This document shows positions 1 through 8,825 of a DNA stretch of 54,049 bases, one piece after another. Made by a program: the position numbers and the translations under genes. Position 1 is the stretch's first letter; each line of letters starts with the position of its first letter. A model generated the notes under the pieces. The model had not been told where the DNA came from and did not search any database. It was given only the letters and a program-made list of their open reading frames with translations. The stretch is from Actinomycetota bacterium. Its GTDB lineage: Bacteria; Actinomycetota; Geothermincolia; Geothermincolales; RBG-13-55-18. The stretch is from assembly GCA_040757835.1 (NCBI GenBank), contig JBFLWJ010000009.1, positions 1 through 54,049 of the forward strand, given 5' to 3'.

Positions 1-30
1 CAGGTCGATACCGATGTACACTCTACTCAT
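1..30 (-). CDS. 5' end of an unidentified gene, cut by the window edge
   Basis: Reading leftward, an ATG at 30 begins MSRVYIGIDL and runs off the window. An AAAGGAGG site lies about 7 nt upstream, so the start is convincing. A beginning of the form YIGIDL is seen in IS110-type transposases (RuvC-like first Asp) and in ROK sugar kinases. Ten residues cannot separate these, so no function is assigned. Confidence 0.5.
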   Translation of the reverse strand, partial: MSRVYIGIDL

Positions 31-50
31 GGGACGCCTCCTTTCGGTCG

Positions 51-71
51 TGCCGGCCCTTTCAACCGGCA
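51..71. promoter_or_regulatory. Inverted repeat upstream of the left-edge gene
   Basis: TGCCGG and CCGGCA face each other across a 9-nt spacer, just upstream of the ribosome binding site of the edge gene. It could be an operator or a leader hairpin. The role is inferred from position only. Confidence 0.3.
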
Positions 72-215
72 TGTTTGGTTTGTCACCTAATTGTTCGGAG
101 GCGTCCGTTCTTTATCATTCCAGGTCTGAAAACTTGCATCTCGCGTGGACGGGGATGGTCATCGAGAGGTCTCTCGGAGACGCAACTTTTCTAGAGCCTG
201 ACCCTTATACGGGGG

Positions 216-530
216 TTATTGCCAGGACTGCTTGCGCGGTTCTTCCTCATCCGGGGGGCGGGCACCCGCGCGCGGGGTACCCTTGCGCACCTGGTGGTAC
301 TCGAAGAATATCGAGGCCAGCACGACGAAGATGCCCGCCACCACCAGGCCGACGAGAAGAATTGACGTATAGCCCGCCGGCTTTGACCTTTGATATTCCT
401 CGTAGGCCTGCGCCACGCCATCATCAGCCTGGGTGCTCTCGCGGTTGGCTATGCCCCAGAAGGTGGCTACCAGGAGAAGCAGTAGCGCCAGGAGCACCAC
501 TACACGCACAGCCAAAAAGAACTTGCTCAT
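216..530 (-). CDS. Small two-helix membrane protein, hypothetical
   Basis: This 104-residue protein has a hydrophobic segment at about residues 4-26 (signal anchor) and another at about 55-76. A charged, Gln/Glu-rich stretch separates them and the C-terminal tail is Pro/Arg/Glu-rich. The family was not recognised. The ATG at 530 lacks a clear Shine-Dalgarno sequence, which lowers confidence. The gene stands alone between the edge gene and the purine cluster, with 251 bp of repeat-bearing spacer on its upstream side. Confidence 0.55.
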   Translation of the reverse strand: MSKFFLAVRVVVLLALLLLLVATFWGIANRESTQADDGVAQAYEEYQRSKPAGYTSILLVGLVVAGIFVVLASIFFEYHQVRKGTPRAGARPPDEEEPRKQSWQ

Positions 531-659
531 AGGACAATGTTACATGATGAGCCGCCACGTTTGCACGTGAGGCGTTTTTCAGCGCTCCATACATCATGGA
601 GGAGTGCCGAGCGGTCGATATATCCATACGCGCGTTCTATTAGCAAGTCGGGCACCTAA

Positions 660-770
660 AGATTGCCACGCTGCGCTCTCTCCGTTCGCTGGCTCGCAAT
701 GACATTTTGCGGTGGCGCTTACTTGTTAGGGCTATCATCAGCCCGCGTTATCGCTGGCTCGCAATGACAT
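660..770 (+). repeat. Dispersed GCAATGAC-type intergenic repeat with a duplicated end
   Basis: The unit begins AGATTGCCACGCTGCGCTC at 660 and ends CTCGCAATGAC. Its last part (CGCTGGCTCGCAATGACATT) occurs at 687-706 and again at 752-771. A related copy lies inverted at 29269-29300. Such units are found between genes in many bacteria and look like small non-autonomous or REP-like elements. The 531-781 spacer otherwise shows no gene. Confidence 0.6.
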
Positions 771-781
771 TTTCGTGCCGG

Positions 782-2326
782 TCAGTGGCGGAAGTGCCGC
801 TTGCCCGTGAGCGCCATCACCAGGCCGCGCTCGTTGACGATGCTGAAGGTCTCCTCGTCGCGCATGGAGCCGCCGGGCTGGATGAACGCCTCCACCCCCG
901 CGTCCGCCATGAGGACCACGGAGTCCGGGAAGGGGAAGAAGGCGTCGCTGGCGCAGACCGCGCCCACTGCCTTGTCCCCCGCCGTCCGCAGGGCGAGGTA
1001 GGCGGAGTCGAGACGGTTCATCTGGCCCGCCCCTATCCCCACCGTGGACATGTCCCGGGTGAGGACTATGGCGTTGGAGCGCGTATGCTTGGCCACCTTC
1101 CAGGCGAAGACCAGCTCCTCCCACTGCTCGTCGCCGGGCTTGCGGTCCCCGACGAAAGTGACCCCGCTGAGGTCGTCTTCTCCCGCGTCGAAGTCCTGCA
1201 CCAGCACCCCACCGTCGACGCGTTTGAGGTCCTTGAGGGACGAGAATATACCGTTCTCCAGGGGCAGCTTCAGCAGGCGGATGTCCTCCTTGCCCTGCAG
1301 CAGCTTGCGCGCCGCATCGGTGTAATCGGGGGCGACGACCACCTCGACGAAGATGGAGTTGATCAGCGCCGCCGTGTCCTCGTCGATGGGGCGGTTGAAG
1401 GCCATGACGCTTCCGTAAGCGCTGACCTTGTCGCACTCGTACGCCCGCTGCCACGCCACGGATAGCTTCTCCGCCGTGGCCACGCCGCAGGGGTTGTTGT
1501 GTTTGATCATCACCACCGCCGGGAGCGGGAACTCTTTCACCAGGGACCAGGCCGCGTCGGTGTCCAGGAAGTTGTTGAAGGACATCTCCTTGCCGTGGAA
1601 CTGCTCGGCGAAGACCAGCGAGGTGGAGGGAGCGCCGATCTCCATATACAGGGCGCCTTTCTGGTGGGGGTTCTCCCCATAACGCAGCTCGGCTTTCTTC
1701 TTGAACACCAGGTTGAGCGTGTCCGGGAACTCCTCGAAGGCCTTGGACAGATAGGCATAGATGGCCGAGTCGTACACAGCGGTGTGGCGAAAGCCCTCGG
1801 CGGCCAGGGAGCGCCTGGTCTCGGCGGTCAGGTCGCCATCGTTACGCCGCATCTCCAGCAGGAGGGAAGAGTAACGCTTGGGATTGGTGACGATGGCCAC
1901 GCTGGTGAAGTTCTTCGCCGCGGCACGGATGAGGGCCACGCCGCCGATATCGATCTGCTCCACCGCCTCCTCCAGGCTGGTGCCGGGGCGGGCGATGGTC
2001 TCCGCGAAAGGGTAGAGGTTGACCACCACGAGGTCGATGGGCTTGATGCCCTTCTGCGCGATCTCCTCCATGTGCTCGGGGTTATCGCGGTCGGCCAGCA
2101 GGGCGGCATGGACGTTGGGGTGCAGGGTCTTCACCCTGCCGTCCATCATCTCCGGGAAGCCGGTGACCTCGGCGATGGGGGTGACCTCGATGCCCTCCTC
2201 GCGCAGCTTCGCCTCCGTCCCGCCCGTGGAGATGATCTCCACCCCCATCTCCTTGAGTTCCTTCGCCAGGCCGACGATCCCGGCCTTATTGGAGACGCTG
2301 AGCAGCGCCCTCTCGATCCTGGCCAT
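782..2326 (-). CDS. purH: Bifunctional AICAR transformylase / IMP cyclohydrolase PurH
   Basis: PurH catalyses the last two steps of IMP synthesis: formylation of AICAR with 10-formyl-THF, then ring closure to IMP. The 514 residues match the family length. The N-terminal MGS-like cyclohydrolase domain shows STGGT (33-37) and KTLHPNVHAALLA (from about 66). The transformylase domain shows RYGENPHQ (215-222) and the catalytic KHNNPCG block (275-281). It is the last gene of the purine cluster, 3 bp after purN. A second, PurO-like cyclohydrolase is encoded at 32670-33389, so this activity may be duplicated. Confidence 0.97.
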   Translation of the reverse strand: MARIERALLSVSNKAGIVGLAKELKEMGVEIISTGGTEAKLREEGIEVTPIAEVTGFPEMMDGRVKTLHPNVHAALLADRDNPEHMEEIAQKGIKPIDLVVVNLYPFAETIARPGTSLEEAVEQIDIGGVALIRAAAKNFTSVAIVTNPKRYSSLLLEMRRNDGDLTAETRRSLAAEGFRHTAVYDSAIYAYLSKAFEEFPDTLNLVFKKKAELRYGENPHQKGALYMEIGAPSTSLVFAEQFHGKEMSFNNFLDTDAAWSLVKEFPLPAVVMIKHNNPCGVATAEKLSVAWQRAYECDKVSAYGSVMAFNRPIDEDTAALINSIFVEVVVAPDYTDAARKLLQGKEDIRLLKLPLENGIFSSLKDLKRVDGGVLVQDFDAGEDDLSGVTFVGDRKPGDEQWEELVFAWKVAKHTRSNAIVLTRDMSTVGIGAGQMNRLDSAYLALRTAGDKAVGAVCASDAFFPFPDSVVLMADAGVEAFIQPGGSMRDEETFSIVNERGLVMALTGKRHFRH

Positions 2327-2329
2327 AGG

Positions 2330-2947
2330 TCATACCTCCTCTATATTTACGTGCCTTCCCTCCACGCGCAGCCTGCCCTCGCAGAAATGCCTTATGGCCT
2401 GCGGGTATAGCCTGTATTCAACCTCGTGGATACGGTTGTGCAGTCTCTCCTGGTCGTCGCCGGCCAGCACGGGCACGGCCTCCTGCAGGATTATGGGGCC
2501 GGTATCCAGGCCCTCGTCGACGAAATGGACCGTGACCCCGGTCACCTTGACCCCGTAGGCCAGGGCGTCGGGCACGCCCGCGGTGCCGGGAAAAGAGGGC
2601 AGCAGCGCCGGATGGATGTTCATGACGCGGTTGCGGAAGGCCTGCACGAACTCCGGTCCCACCAGGCGCATGTAACCCGCCAGCACCACCAGGTCCACGC
2701 CGTTCTCCTCCAGGACGCGGATGAGTTCGCGGTCGTAGGCGGCACGGTCCGGGTAAGAAGCGGGGTCGATGAAGACGGCCTGCAGCCCGTGCTTGTTCGC
2801 CCGCACCAGGCCGTAGGCCTCCTCCACGTCGCTGATGACCACCGCGATGCGCGCTCGCAGCCCCCGTTCCTCTATCTCCACGGCGATATTCTCCATGTTG
2901 GTGCCGCTGCCCGAGATAAGGATGCCCAGCTTGCAGGGCTCACTCAA
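2330..2947 (-). CDS. purN: Phosphoribosylglycinamide formyltransferase PurN (TTG start)
   Basis: PurN transfers a formyl group from 10-formyl-THF to GAR. The frame stays open far upstream, but homology begins at LSEPCKLGILISGSGTN and a TTG at 2947 follows an AAAGGGGGTG ribosome binding site. This gives 205 residues, normal for PurN. The catalytic residues correspond to Asn110 and His112 in MNIHPALLPSF and Asp148 in EGLDTGPI. It lies between purM (23 bp gap) and purH (3 bp gap), so it is very likely co-transcribed. Confidence 0.95.
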   Translation of the reverse strand: MSEPCKLGILISGSGTNMENIAVEIEERGLRARIAVVISDVEEAYGLVRANKHGLQAVFIDPASYPDRAAYDRELIRVLEENGVDLVVLAGYMRLVGPEFVQAFRNRVMNIHPALLPSFPGTAGVPDALAYGVKVTGVTVHFVDEGLDTGPIILQEAVPVLAGDDQERLHNRIHEVEYRLYPQAIRHFCEGRLRVEGRHVNIEEV

Positions 2948-2970
2948 GCCCCCACCCCCTTTCGCCTCGC

Positions 2971-4035
2971 TCAACAGGTGATGCAGATGCCGCCCGTGCC
3001 TTCGTGCATCTCGCCGATGCGGACGGCGCGGTAGCCGGCGAGATTCAGTACTTCCAGGGCCTGGCGAAGATCTCCGAGGTCGACGATGGCCGCCATGCCG
3101 ATACCCATGTTGAAAGTCCTGAACATCTCGACTTCGTCGATCTTGCCCATGTCCTTCACGATCTTGAAGATGCTGGGGGGATGCCAGGCGGTGAGGTCTA
3201 TTTTCGCGTCCACGCCCCCGGGGAGCACCCTGGGCACGTTTTCGATGAGTCCACCGCCGGTCACGTGCACCACTCCCTTGACGTCCACCTCGCGCGCCAG
3301 ACGCAGGATGCCGGGCGCGTAGATCTCGGTGGGGGTGAGGAGCTCGTCGCCCAGGGTCGAGGCCAGGCCACGCAGGCGGTCCCCGGGATCGAAGTCGTTC
3401 ACCTCGAAGAAGATCTTGCGCACCAGCGAGTAGCCGTTGGAATGCAGCCCGGTGCTCATCAGCCCGATGATGACGTCGCCGGGGACGATGCGCGAGCCGT
3501 CGATGATCCTGTCCCGGTCCACCACCCCGACCATGAAGCCGGCCAGGTCGTAGTCGTCGGCCTCCATCACCCCGGGGTGCTCGGCGGTCTCTCCCCCGAT
3601 GAGGGCGCACCCGCAGCGGCGGCAGCCCCTGGCTATGCCCGAGACGATGCTCTTGACCTTGGGGGGGTCTATCCTGCCCATGGCCAGGTAGTCCAGCATG
3701 AACAGGGGCTCGGCCCCGCAGGTCACGATATCGTCCGCGCACATGGCCACCAGGTCGACGCCGATGGTATCGTGGCGGTCGAGCATCTGCGCCACCTTGA
3801 GCTTGGTCCCCACCCCGTCGACGGAGGACACCAGGACGGGATCACCATAGCCCTCGAGCTTGCCGGAGAAGAGGGCGCCGAAACCGCCCAGCTCCGAGAG
3901 CACCTCGGGGCGGAGGGTGGAAGCCACCTCCTCCCTGATCAGCTCCACCGCCTTGTTGCCGGCCCCGATATCCACTCCCGCGCCGCAATAGGTCAAAGCC
4001 TCGCAGGAGTCCCCGTTTTCCCTCTTCTCGTCCAC
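2971..4035 (-). CDS. purM: AIR synthetase PurM
   Basis: PurM closes the imidazole ring, converting FGAM to AIR with ATP. The 354-residue protein has the expected family features: YCGAGVDIGAGNKAVELI near the N terminus, SSVDGVGTKLKVA, the GGETAEHPGVM segment of the ATP/substrate site, and HVTGGGLIENVPR in the C-terminal half. It is part of the cytoplasmic purine pathway. It lies after purF with a 106-bp gap, the largest gap in the purF-purH stretch, and before purN. Confidence 0.96.
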   Translation of the reverse strand: MDEKRENGDSCEALTYCGAGVDIGAGNKAVELIREEVASTLRPEVLSELGGFGALFSGKLEGYGDPVLVSSVDGVGTKLKVAQMLDRHDTIGVDLVAMCADDIVTCGAEPLFMLDYLAMGRIDPPKVKSIVSGIARGCRRCGCALIGGETAEHPGVMEADDYDLAGFMVGVVDRDRIIDGSRIVPGDVIIGLMSTGLHSNGYSLVRKIFFEVNDFDPGDRLRGLASTLGDELLTPTEIYAPGILRLAREVDVKGVVHVTGGGLIENVPRVLPGGVDAKIDLTAWHPPSIFKIVKDMGKIDEVEMFRTFNMGIGMAAIVDLGDLRQALEVLNLAGYRAVRIGEMHEGTGGICITC

Positions 4036-4141
4036 GAATGATCACGCCTTTCATGCCATGTAATCCGCTTGCGCGCCGGCGTCCGCGGTCCACCCGGGTT
4101 TGTGTTCGCGGGGCATCGCGACCGGCGCTTCCCGCCGGGGA

Positions 4142-5560
4142 CTATTGTACCCTAACCTTGCCGTCCTCCAACCTGCACTTGGTCATCATCATGTCGTCGG
4201 GCACGGGCACGGGATACTCCCCGTCGAAGCAGGCGGTGCAGAAATCCTCTTTGTCCCTGCGCGTCGCCTTCACCAGGTTCTCCATGCTCAGGTAGTGCAG
4301 GGTGTCGGCCCCGATGAAGCGCCGGATATCGTCCACCTTGCGGGACGATGCGATGAGTTCCTTGCGGATGGCGGTGTCGATACCGTAGAAGCACGGGTAC
4401 ATGTCCGGGGGGGAGCTGATGCGCATGTGCACCTCCCTGGCGCCGGCGTCCCTGAGCATCTTCACGATCTCCTTGGTGGTGTTGCCGCGCACGATGGAGT
4501 CGTCCACCACCACCAGCCGCTTGCCGTCGATATCGTGGATGAGGGGGTTGAGTTTGAGGCGCACGCCGAGCTGCCGGATGGCCTGGGTGGGCTGGATGAA
4601 GGTGCGGCCGATATAACGGTTCTTGATCAGGCCCTCGCCGAAAGATATCCCCGAGGCCTGGGAATAACCGATAGCCGCCGGGACGCCGGTGTCAGGTATG
4701 GGCATGACCACGTCGGCCTCCACCGGCGCCTCGTCGGCGAGGCTCATGCCCATGTGCTTGCGGGCATGATAGAGATAGGTCTCGTACATGATGGAGTCCG
4801 GGCGGGCGAAGTAGATGAACTCGAAGATGCACAGGGACGGCCTGGCGGCGGGGGCGACCCGCTCGAACCTGAGGCCGTCGTCGTCTATGACCGCCATCTC
4901 CCCCGGCCCTATCTCCCTGATATAATCACCGCCGATGATGTCCAACCCGGCGCTCTCGCTGGAGATGGCGTGGCCACCCGGATAGCTTCCCACGCACAGC
5001 GGCCTGATGCCGTTAGGGTCCCTCACCCCGATGAGCTTGTCCTCGGTCATGATGGCCAGCGAGTAGGCGCCGACGAGGCGGGGCATGACCTCCTTGACCG
5101 CATCCACTATCGACGCCGCCTGGGAGCGGGCCAGCATCACCGCGATGACCTCGGTGTCCGAGGTGGAGCGGAAGCGCACCCCCTCCGCCTTGAGGGCGTC
5201 GCGCAGCTCGACGGTGTTTATGAGATTGCCGTTGTGGGCCACGAAGACCGAGCCGCCGCGCCGCGGCACCTGTACCGGCTGGGCGTTCTCCCAGAAAGCC
5301 GAACCGGTGGTGGAATACCTGACATGGCCGATGGCCAGGTGGCCCTTGAGGTTGGTCAGGTCCCTCTCGCTGAAGACCTGCGACACCATGCCCATGTCCT
5401 TGAGCATCAGCGTCTCCCTGCCGTCGGACACGGCGATGCCCGCGCTCTCCTGCCCGCGGTGCTGCAGGGCGTAGAGGGCGTAATAGGTGAGTTTGGCCAC
5501 GTCGTCTTCGCGGGTATGGATACCGAAGACGCCGCACGATTCGTTGATCTCAAAGCTCAT
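4142..5560 (-). CDS. purF: Amidophosphoribosyltransferase PurF, Fe-S type
   Basis: PurF commits PRPP to purine synthesis, using glutamine-derived ammonia. The catalytic Ntn cysteine is Cys9 (SCGVFGI), preceded by an 8-residue propeptide that is normally removed. The PRPP loop VVVDDSIVRGNTT is at 350-362. Four cysteines match the [4Fe-4S] ligands of the Bacillus-type enzyme: Cys244 (CIFEFIYFARPD), Cys390 (PCFYGID), and Cys441/Cys444 (CTACF). The cluster in that class is oxygen-labile, which fits an anaerobic or microaerobic host. Length (472) is normal. The gene lies 49 bp after purL. Confidence 0.97.
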   Translation of the reverse strand: MSFEINESCGVFGIHTREDDVAKLTYYALYALQHRGQESAGIAVSDGRETLMLKDMGMVSQVFSERDLTNLKGHLAIGHVRYSTTGSAFWENAQPVQVPRRGGSVFVAHNGNLINTVELRDALKAEGVRFRSTSDTEVIAVMLARSQAASIVDAVKEVMPRLVGAYSLAIMTEDKLIGVRDPNGIRPLCVGSYPGGHAISSESAGLDIIGGDYIREIGPGEMAVIDDDGLRFERVAPAARPSLCIFEFIYFARPDSIMYETYLYHARKHMGMSLADEAPVEADVVMPIPDTGVPAAIGYSQASGISFGEGLIKNRYIGRTFIQPTQAIRQLGVRLKLNPLIHDIDGKRLVVVDDSIVRGNTTKEIVKMLRDAGAREVHMRISSPPDMYPCFYGIDTAIRKELIASSRKVDDIRRFIGADTLHYLSMENLVKATRRDKEDFCTACFDGEYPVPVPDDMMMTKCRLEDGKVRVQ

Positions 5561-5609
5561 AAGCCTCTTCCCACCTCTTTATCCTGTCCTGCCCGTATTG
5601 CCGCGCTCC

Positions 5610-7802
5610 CTATCGCTCCTGCCCGGAGAGTATCCTCTCGAGGGCATCTTCCCGGGCCGCCTTCATCTCGCCCACCCCGAGGTCGATCCAGTCGTTTACG
5701 GTGAGCCGGTCGCCCCCGGTGCGCCCCAATACGAGCAGCGGCGCCCCGCGCGCATCGGCGAGCTTGCCCATGGCCTCCAGGTCGTCCTCCTTCATGGTGA
5801 CCACGAAGCGGGACTGGCTTTCGCTGAACAGCCAGCTCACGGGCGCGAGGCTGGTCTTCACCTCGAGCCTGGCCCCCACGCCGCCGGCGCAGCAGCACTC
5901 GAGCAGGGCCACGGCCACCCCGCCCTCGGAACAGTCGTGGGCGGAGAGGATCATGCCCCTGCGGATGCCCTCGATGCAGGTGGTCTGGACGCCCTTCTCG
6001 CGGCCGAGATCGATGGAGGGCGGGAGGCCCGCCACCGTGCCGTGCACCAGCTTGAGGTACTCGGACCCTCCCAGCTCGTCCAGGGTGTCCCCCAGCAGCA
6101 CCACCAGCACATCCTCCCCGGGGAAGGCGACGGTGCGGCGGTTGGCCAGGGTGCCGATGAGCCCGACCATCCCCACCACCGGGGTGGGATAGATGGCCAC
6201 CCCGAACGATTCGTTGTAGAAACTCACGTTTCCGCTCACCACCGGCAGCTCCAGGAAACGGGCCGCGTCCGCCAGCCCGCGCACCGCCTCCTTGAACTGC
6301 CAGAAGATCTCCGGCTTCTCCGGGTTGCCGAAGTTGAGGCAGTTGGTGAGGGCCATGGGCACGCCACCCGCGGCGACCACGTTGCGCGCCGCCTCGGCCA
6401 CCGCTATCTGGGTACCGACATAGGGGTCGAGGTAGACATACCGGGAGTTGCCATCGACGGACACCGCCAGGGCCCGGCTGGTCCCCTTGATTCGCAGCAC
6501 CGCCGCGTCAGAGCCGGGATAGACCACGGTGTTGAGCTGCACCATGTGGTCATACTGTTCGTAGACGAGTCTCTTGTCGCAGAGGTTGGGCCCGCTCACC
6601 AGGTCCAGGAGCACCCTGCCGAGGTCGGCGGGATGCCGCAGCGAGGCGGGGTCGAAGGACTGCGCCTCGTCCAGGCAGGCCGGTCTCTCGGCGGGCCGGT
6701 CGTAGACGGGGCCGTTGGCCAGCGAGGAAGCGGGAACCTCCACGACCTTCTCGCCGTACCAGTCTATCTCCAGCATGTCTCCCTCGGTCACCTCGCCGAT
6801 GACCACGGCGGGAAGTCCCCACTTCCCGCAGGTCGCCAGGACCTCGTCCAGCTTCCGTGGCTCGACGATGGCCAGCATGCGCTCCTGGGACTCCGAGATC
6901 ATGATCTCGAAGGGGTCCATCTTCTCGCGCAGGGGAACGTGCTCCAGCTCGATCTTCATGCCCACACCGCCGCGGGCGGCCGTCTCCGAGCAGGCGCACG
7001 ATATACCGGCGGCGCCCAGGTCCTGCAACCCCACCAGGAGCCCCTTCTCCAGCAGTTCCAGGCAGGCCTCGATGAGCAGCTTCTCGGTGAAGGGGTCCCC
7101 CACCTGCACGCTTGGCCGTTTCTCCTGGCTGGACTCGTCGAACTCCTGGGAGGCCAGGATGGAGGCGCCCCCGATGCCGTCCCGCCCGGTGCGGTTGCCC
7201 ATGAGCACCACCTTGTTGCCCACCCCGGTGGCCTGGCCGCGGATGAGGTGCTCCTTGGACATGATGCCCAGGGCCATCACGTTGACCAGGATGTTGCCGT
7301 CGTAGCACTCGTCGAAATAGACGTCCCCGCCCACGGTGGGGATGCCCAGGCAGTTGCCGTAGCCGGCGATGCCGGAGATGACGCCGCTGAAGAGGTAGCG
7401 CGTGCGCGGGCTGCCGGGGTCCCCGAAACGCAGGGGGTCGAGGCAGGCGATGGGGCGCGCACCCATGGTGAAGATGTCGCGCACGATGCCGCCGATGCCG
7501 GTGGCCGCGCCCTGGTAGGGCTCCACGGCGCTGGGGTGGTTGTGGGACTCCATCTTGAAGGCCACCGCCAGGCCGCCGCCGACGTCGATGATGCCGGCGT
7601 TCTCGCCCGGCCCCTGCAGCACGTAAGAGGCGCGCGTGGGGAGCTGCGACAGCACCGTCTTCGAACTCTTATATGAGCAGTGTTCGCTCCACATCAGGGA
7701 GTACATCCCCAGCTCGACCTTGCTCGGCTCCCGCCCCAGGATGCGCACGATGTCGCGGTATTCATCCTCGGTCAGGCCAAGTTCCTCGTACAGTTCAGCC
7801 AT
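5610..7802 (-). CDS. purL: FGAM synthase large subunit PurL (small type)
   Basis: PurL amidates FGAR to FGAM, using ammonia delivered by PurQ, with PurS as the bridging subunit. At 730 residues it is the short type that needs separate PurQ and PurS, both encoded just upstream. Visible blocks are WSEHCSYKSSK (about 38-48), GVGGGLAVAFKMESHNHPS-like glycine-rich and ESHNHP sequences, and a C-terminal domain containing SAHDCSEGG. The ATG is preceded by GGGTGAGG. It follows purQ by 9 bp, indicating translational coupling within the operon. Confidence 0.97.
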   Translation of the reverse strand: MAELYEELGLTEDEYRDIVRILGREPSKVELGMYSLMWSEHCSYKSSKTVLSQLPTRASYVLQGPGENAGIIDVGGGLAVAFKMESHNHPSAVEPYQGAATGIGGIVRDIFTMGARPIACLDPLRFGDPGSPRTRYLFSGVISGIAGYGNCLGIPTVGGDVYFDECYDGNILVNVMALGIMSKEHLIRGQATGVGNKVVLMGNRTGRDGIGGASILASQEFDESSQEKRPSVQVGDPFTEKLLIEACLELLEKGLLVGLQDLGAAGISCACSETAARGGVGMKIELEHVPLREKMDPFEIMISESQERMLAIVEPRKLDEVLATCGKWGLPAVVIGEVTEGDMLEIDWYGEKVVEVPASSLANGPVYDRPAERPACLDEAQSFDPASLRHPADLGRVLLDLVSGPNLCDKRLVYEQYDHMVQLNTVVYPGSDAAVLRIKGTSRALAVSVDGNSRYVYLDPYVGTQIAVAEAARNVVAAGGVPMALTNCLNFGNPEKPEIFWQFKEAVRGLADAARFLELPVVSGNVSFYNESFGVAIYPTPVVGMVGLIGTLANRRTVAFPGEDVLVVLLGDTLDELGGSEYLKLVHGTVAGLPPSIDLGREKGVQTTCIEGIRRGMILSAHDCSEGGVAVALLECCCAGGVGARLEVKTSLAPVSWLFSESQSRFVVTMKEDDLEAMGKLADARGAPLLVLGRTGGDRLTVNDWIDLGVGEMKAAREDALERILSGQER

Positions 7803-7811
7803 GTCCTCACC

Positions 7812-8510
7812 CTACCCTCTGGCCTGGTAATGCGCCATGACCGATTCCCATATCAGCAGCCCGTCCGTGCTGCCCAGGATCTCCTCCGAGGCGCGCTCGG
7901 GGTGCGGCATCAGCCCGAAGACGTTGAAGCCCTCGCTGCAGATGCCGGCGATGTTCTCCACCGAGCCGTTGGGGTTGGAGTCCGCTGTGGTCTCGCCGCC
8001 CTCGTCGCAGTAGCGCAGCACTATCTGGTTCCGCTCCCCCAGGGCGGCCAGGGTCTCTGCGTCGGCGGTGTAGTTGCCCTCGCCATGGGCGATGGGGATG
8101 CGCAGCACCCTTCCCTGCCGCACCGCGTTGGTCCAGGGCGTGTCGGCGTTCTCCACCCGCACGTTGACGTGGCGGCAGATGAAGGAGAGGCTGGTGTTGC
8201 GCAGCATGGCGCCGGGGAGCAGCCCCGCCTCCAGCAGTATCTGAAAACCGTTGCAGATGCCGATGACCAGCCCGCCCTCGCGAGCGTATTCGGCCACCGC
8301 CTCCATGACCGGGCTGAAGCGGGCGATGGCCCCGCAGCGCAGGTAATCGCCGTAGGAGAAGCCGCCGGGCAGGACCAGGCAATCGTAACCCGAGACATCC
8401 GTCTGCTGGTGCCAGACGTACTCCACTTCCTCCATCAGCACCTTGTCGATGACGTGGAAACAATCCATCTCGCAGTTGGAACCCGGAAAAACCACCACAC
8501 CGAATCTCAT
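7812..8510 (-). CDS. purQ: FGAM synthase glutaminase subunit PurQ
   Basis: PurQ is the class I glutamine amidotransferase that feeds ammonia to PurL. The 232-residue sequence has the nucleophile Cys86 in GICNGFQ and the His203/Glu205 pair in MPHPE. The N-terminal [11 protein letters not shown] and the [15 protein letters not shown] block are characteristic of PurQ. It sits between purS (47 bp gap) and purL (9 bp gap), the standard purSQL order. Confidence 0.97.
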   Translation of the reverse strand: MRFGVVVFPGSNCEMDCFHVIDKVLMEEVEYVWHQQTDVSGYDCLVLPGGFSYGDYLRCGAIARFSPVMEAVAEYAREGGLVIGICNGFQILLEAGLLPGAMLRNTSLSFICRHVNVRVENADTPWTNAVRQGRVLRIPIAHGEGNYTADAETLAALGERNQIVLRYCDEGGETTADSNPNGSVENIAGICSEGFNVFGLMPHPERASEEILGSTDGLLIWESVMAHYQARG

Positions 8511-8557
8511 CTGGCTCCTCTCCTATCTCGTATAGTCCATGGGATCCGAGCTGCGAC

Positions 8558-8797
8558 CTACCCCATCTCGATGCGGTAGTCCTCGATGATCGGGTTGGCC
8601 AGGAGCCGCTCGCACATCTCCTGCACTCGCGCTTCCGCCTGGCCGGACTCGCCGTCCTCCAGGCTAAGGATGATGTATTTGCCGATCTGGACGTCAGCGA
8701 CCTCCCCGAACCCCAGCGATCTCAACGCCCCCAGGGCCGCCTGGCCCGCGGGGTCGAGCACGCCCTTTTTGGGGGACACGTAGATGGATACCTTCAA
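8558..8797 (-). CDS. purS: FGAM synthase subunit PurS (TTG start)
   Basis: PurS is the small dimeric subunit that holds PurQ and PurL together. The frame is open to 8854, but homology starts at LKVSIYVSPKKGVLDP. A TTG at 8797 follows GAGGAGGAG, giving 79 residues, the usual PurS size. Other family signals are the VGKYI-like segment VQIGKYIIL and the C-terminal NPIIEDYRIE. It lies 28 bp after purB and 47 bp before purQ. Confidence 0.95.
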   Translation of the reverse strand: MKVSIYVSPKKGVLDPAGQAALGALRSLGFGEVADVQIGKYIILSLEDGESGQAEARVQEMCERLLANPIIEDYRIEMG

Positions 8798-8825
8798 TCG
8801 GATCTCCTCCTCTTCACTGCCGCTT

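Noticed and set aside
2948..3742. Upstream extension of the purN frame (265 extra codons)
   Set aside because: It overlaps purM on the same strand in another frame and has no homology. The TTG at 2947 with its SD gives a normal PurN.
4100..7676. Plus-strand open frames of 534 and 729 codons opposite purF and purL
   Set aside because: Antisense shadows of well-conserved purF and purL, rich in His/Leu/Gly/Val as expected for reversed GC-rich coding DNA.
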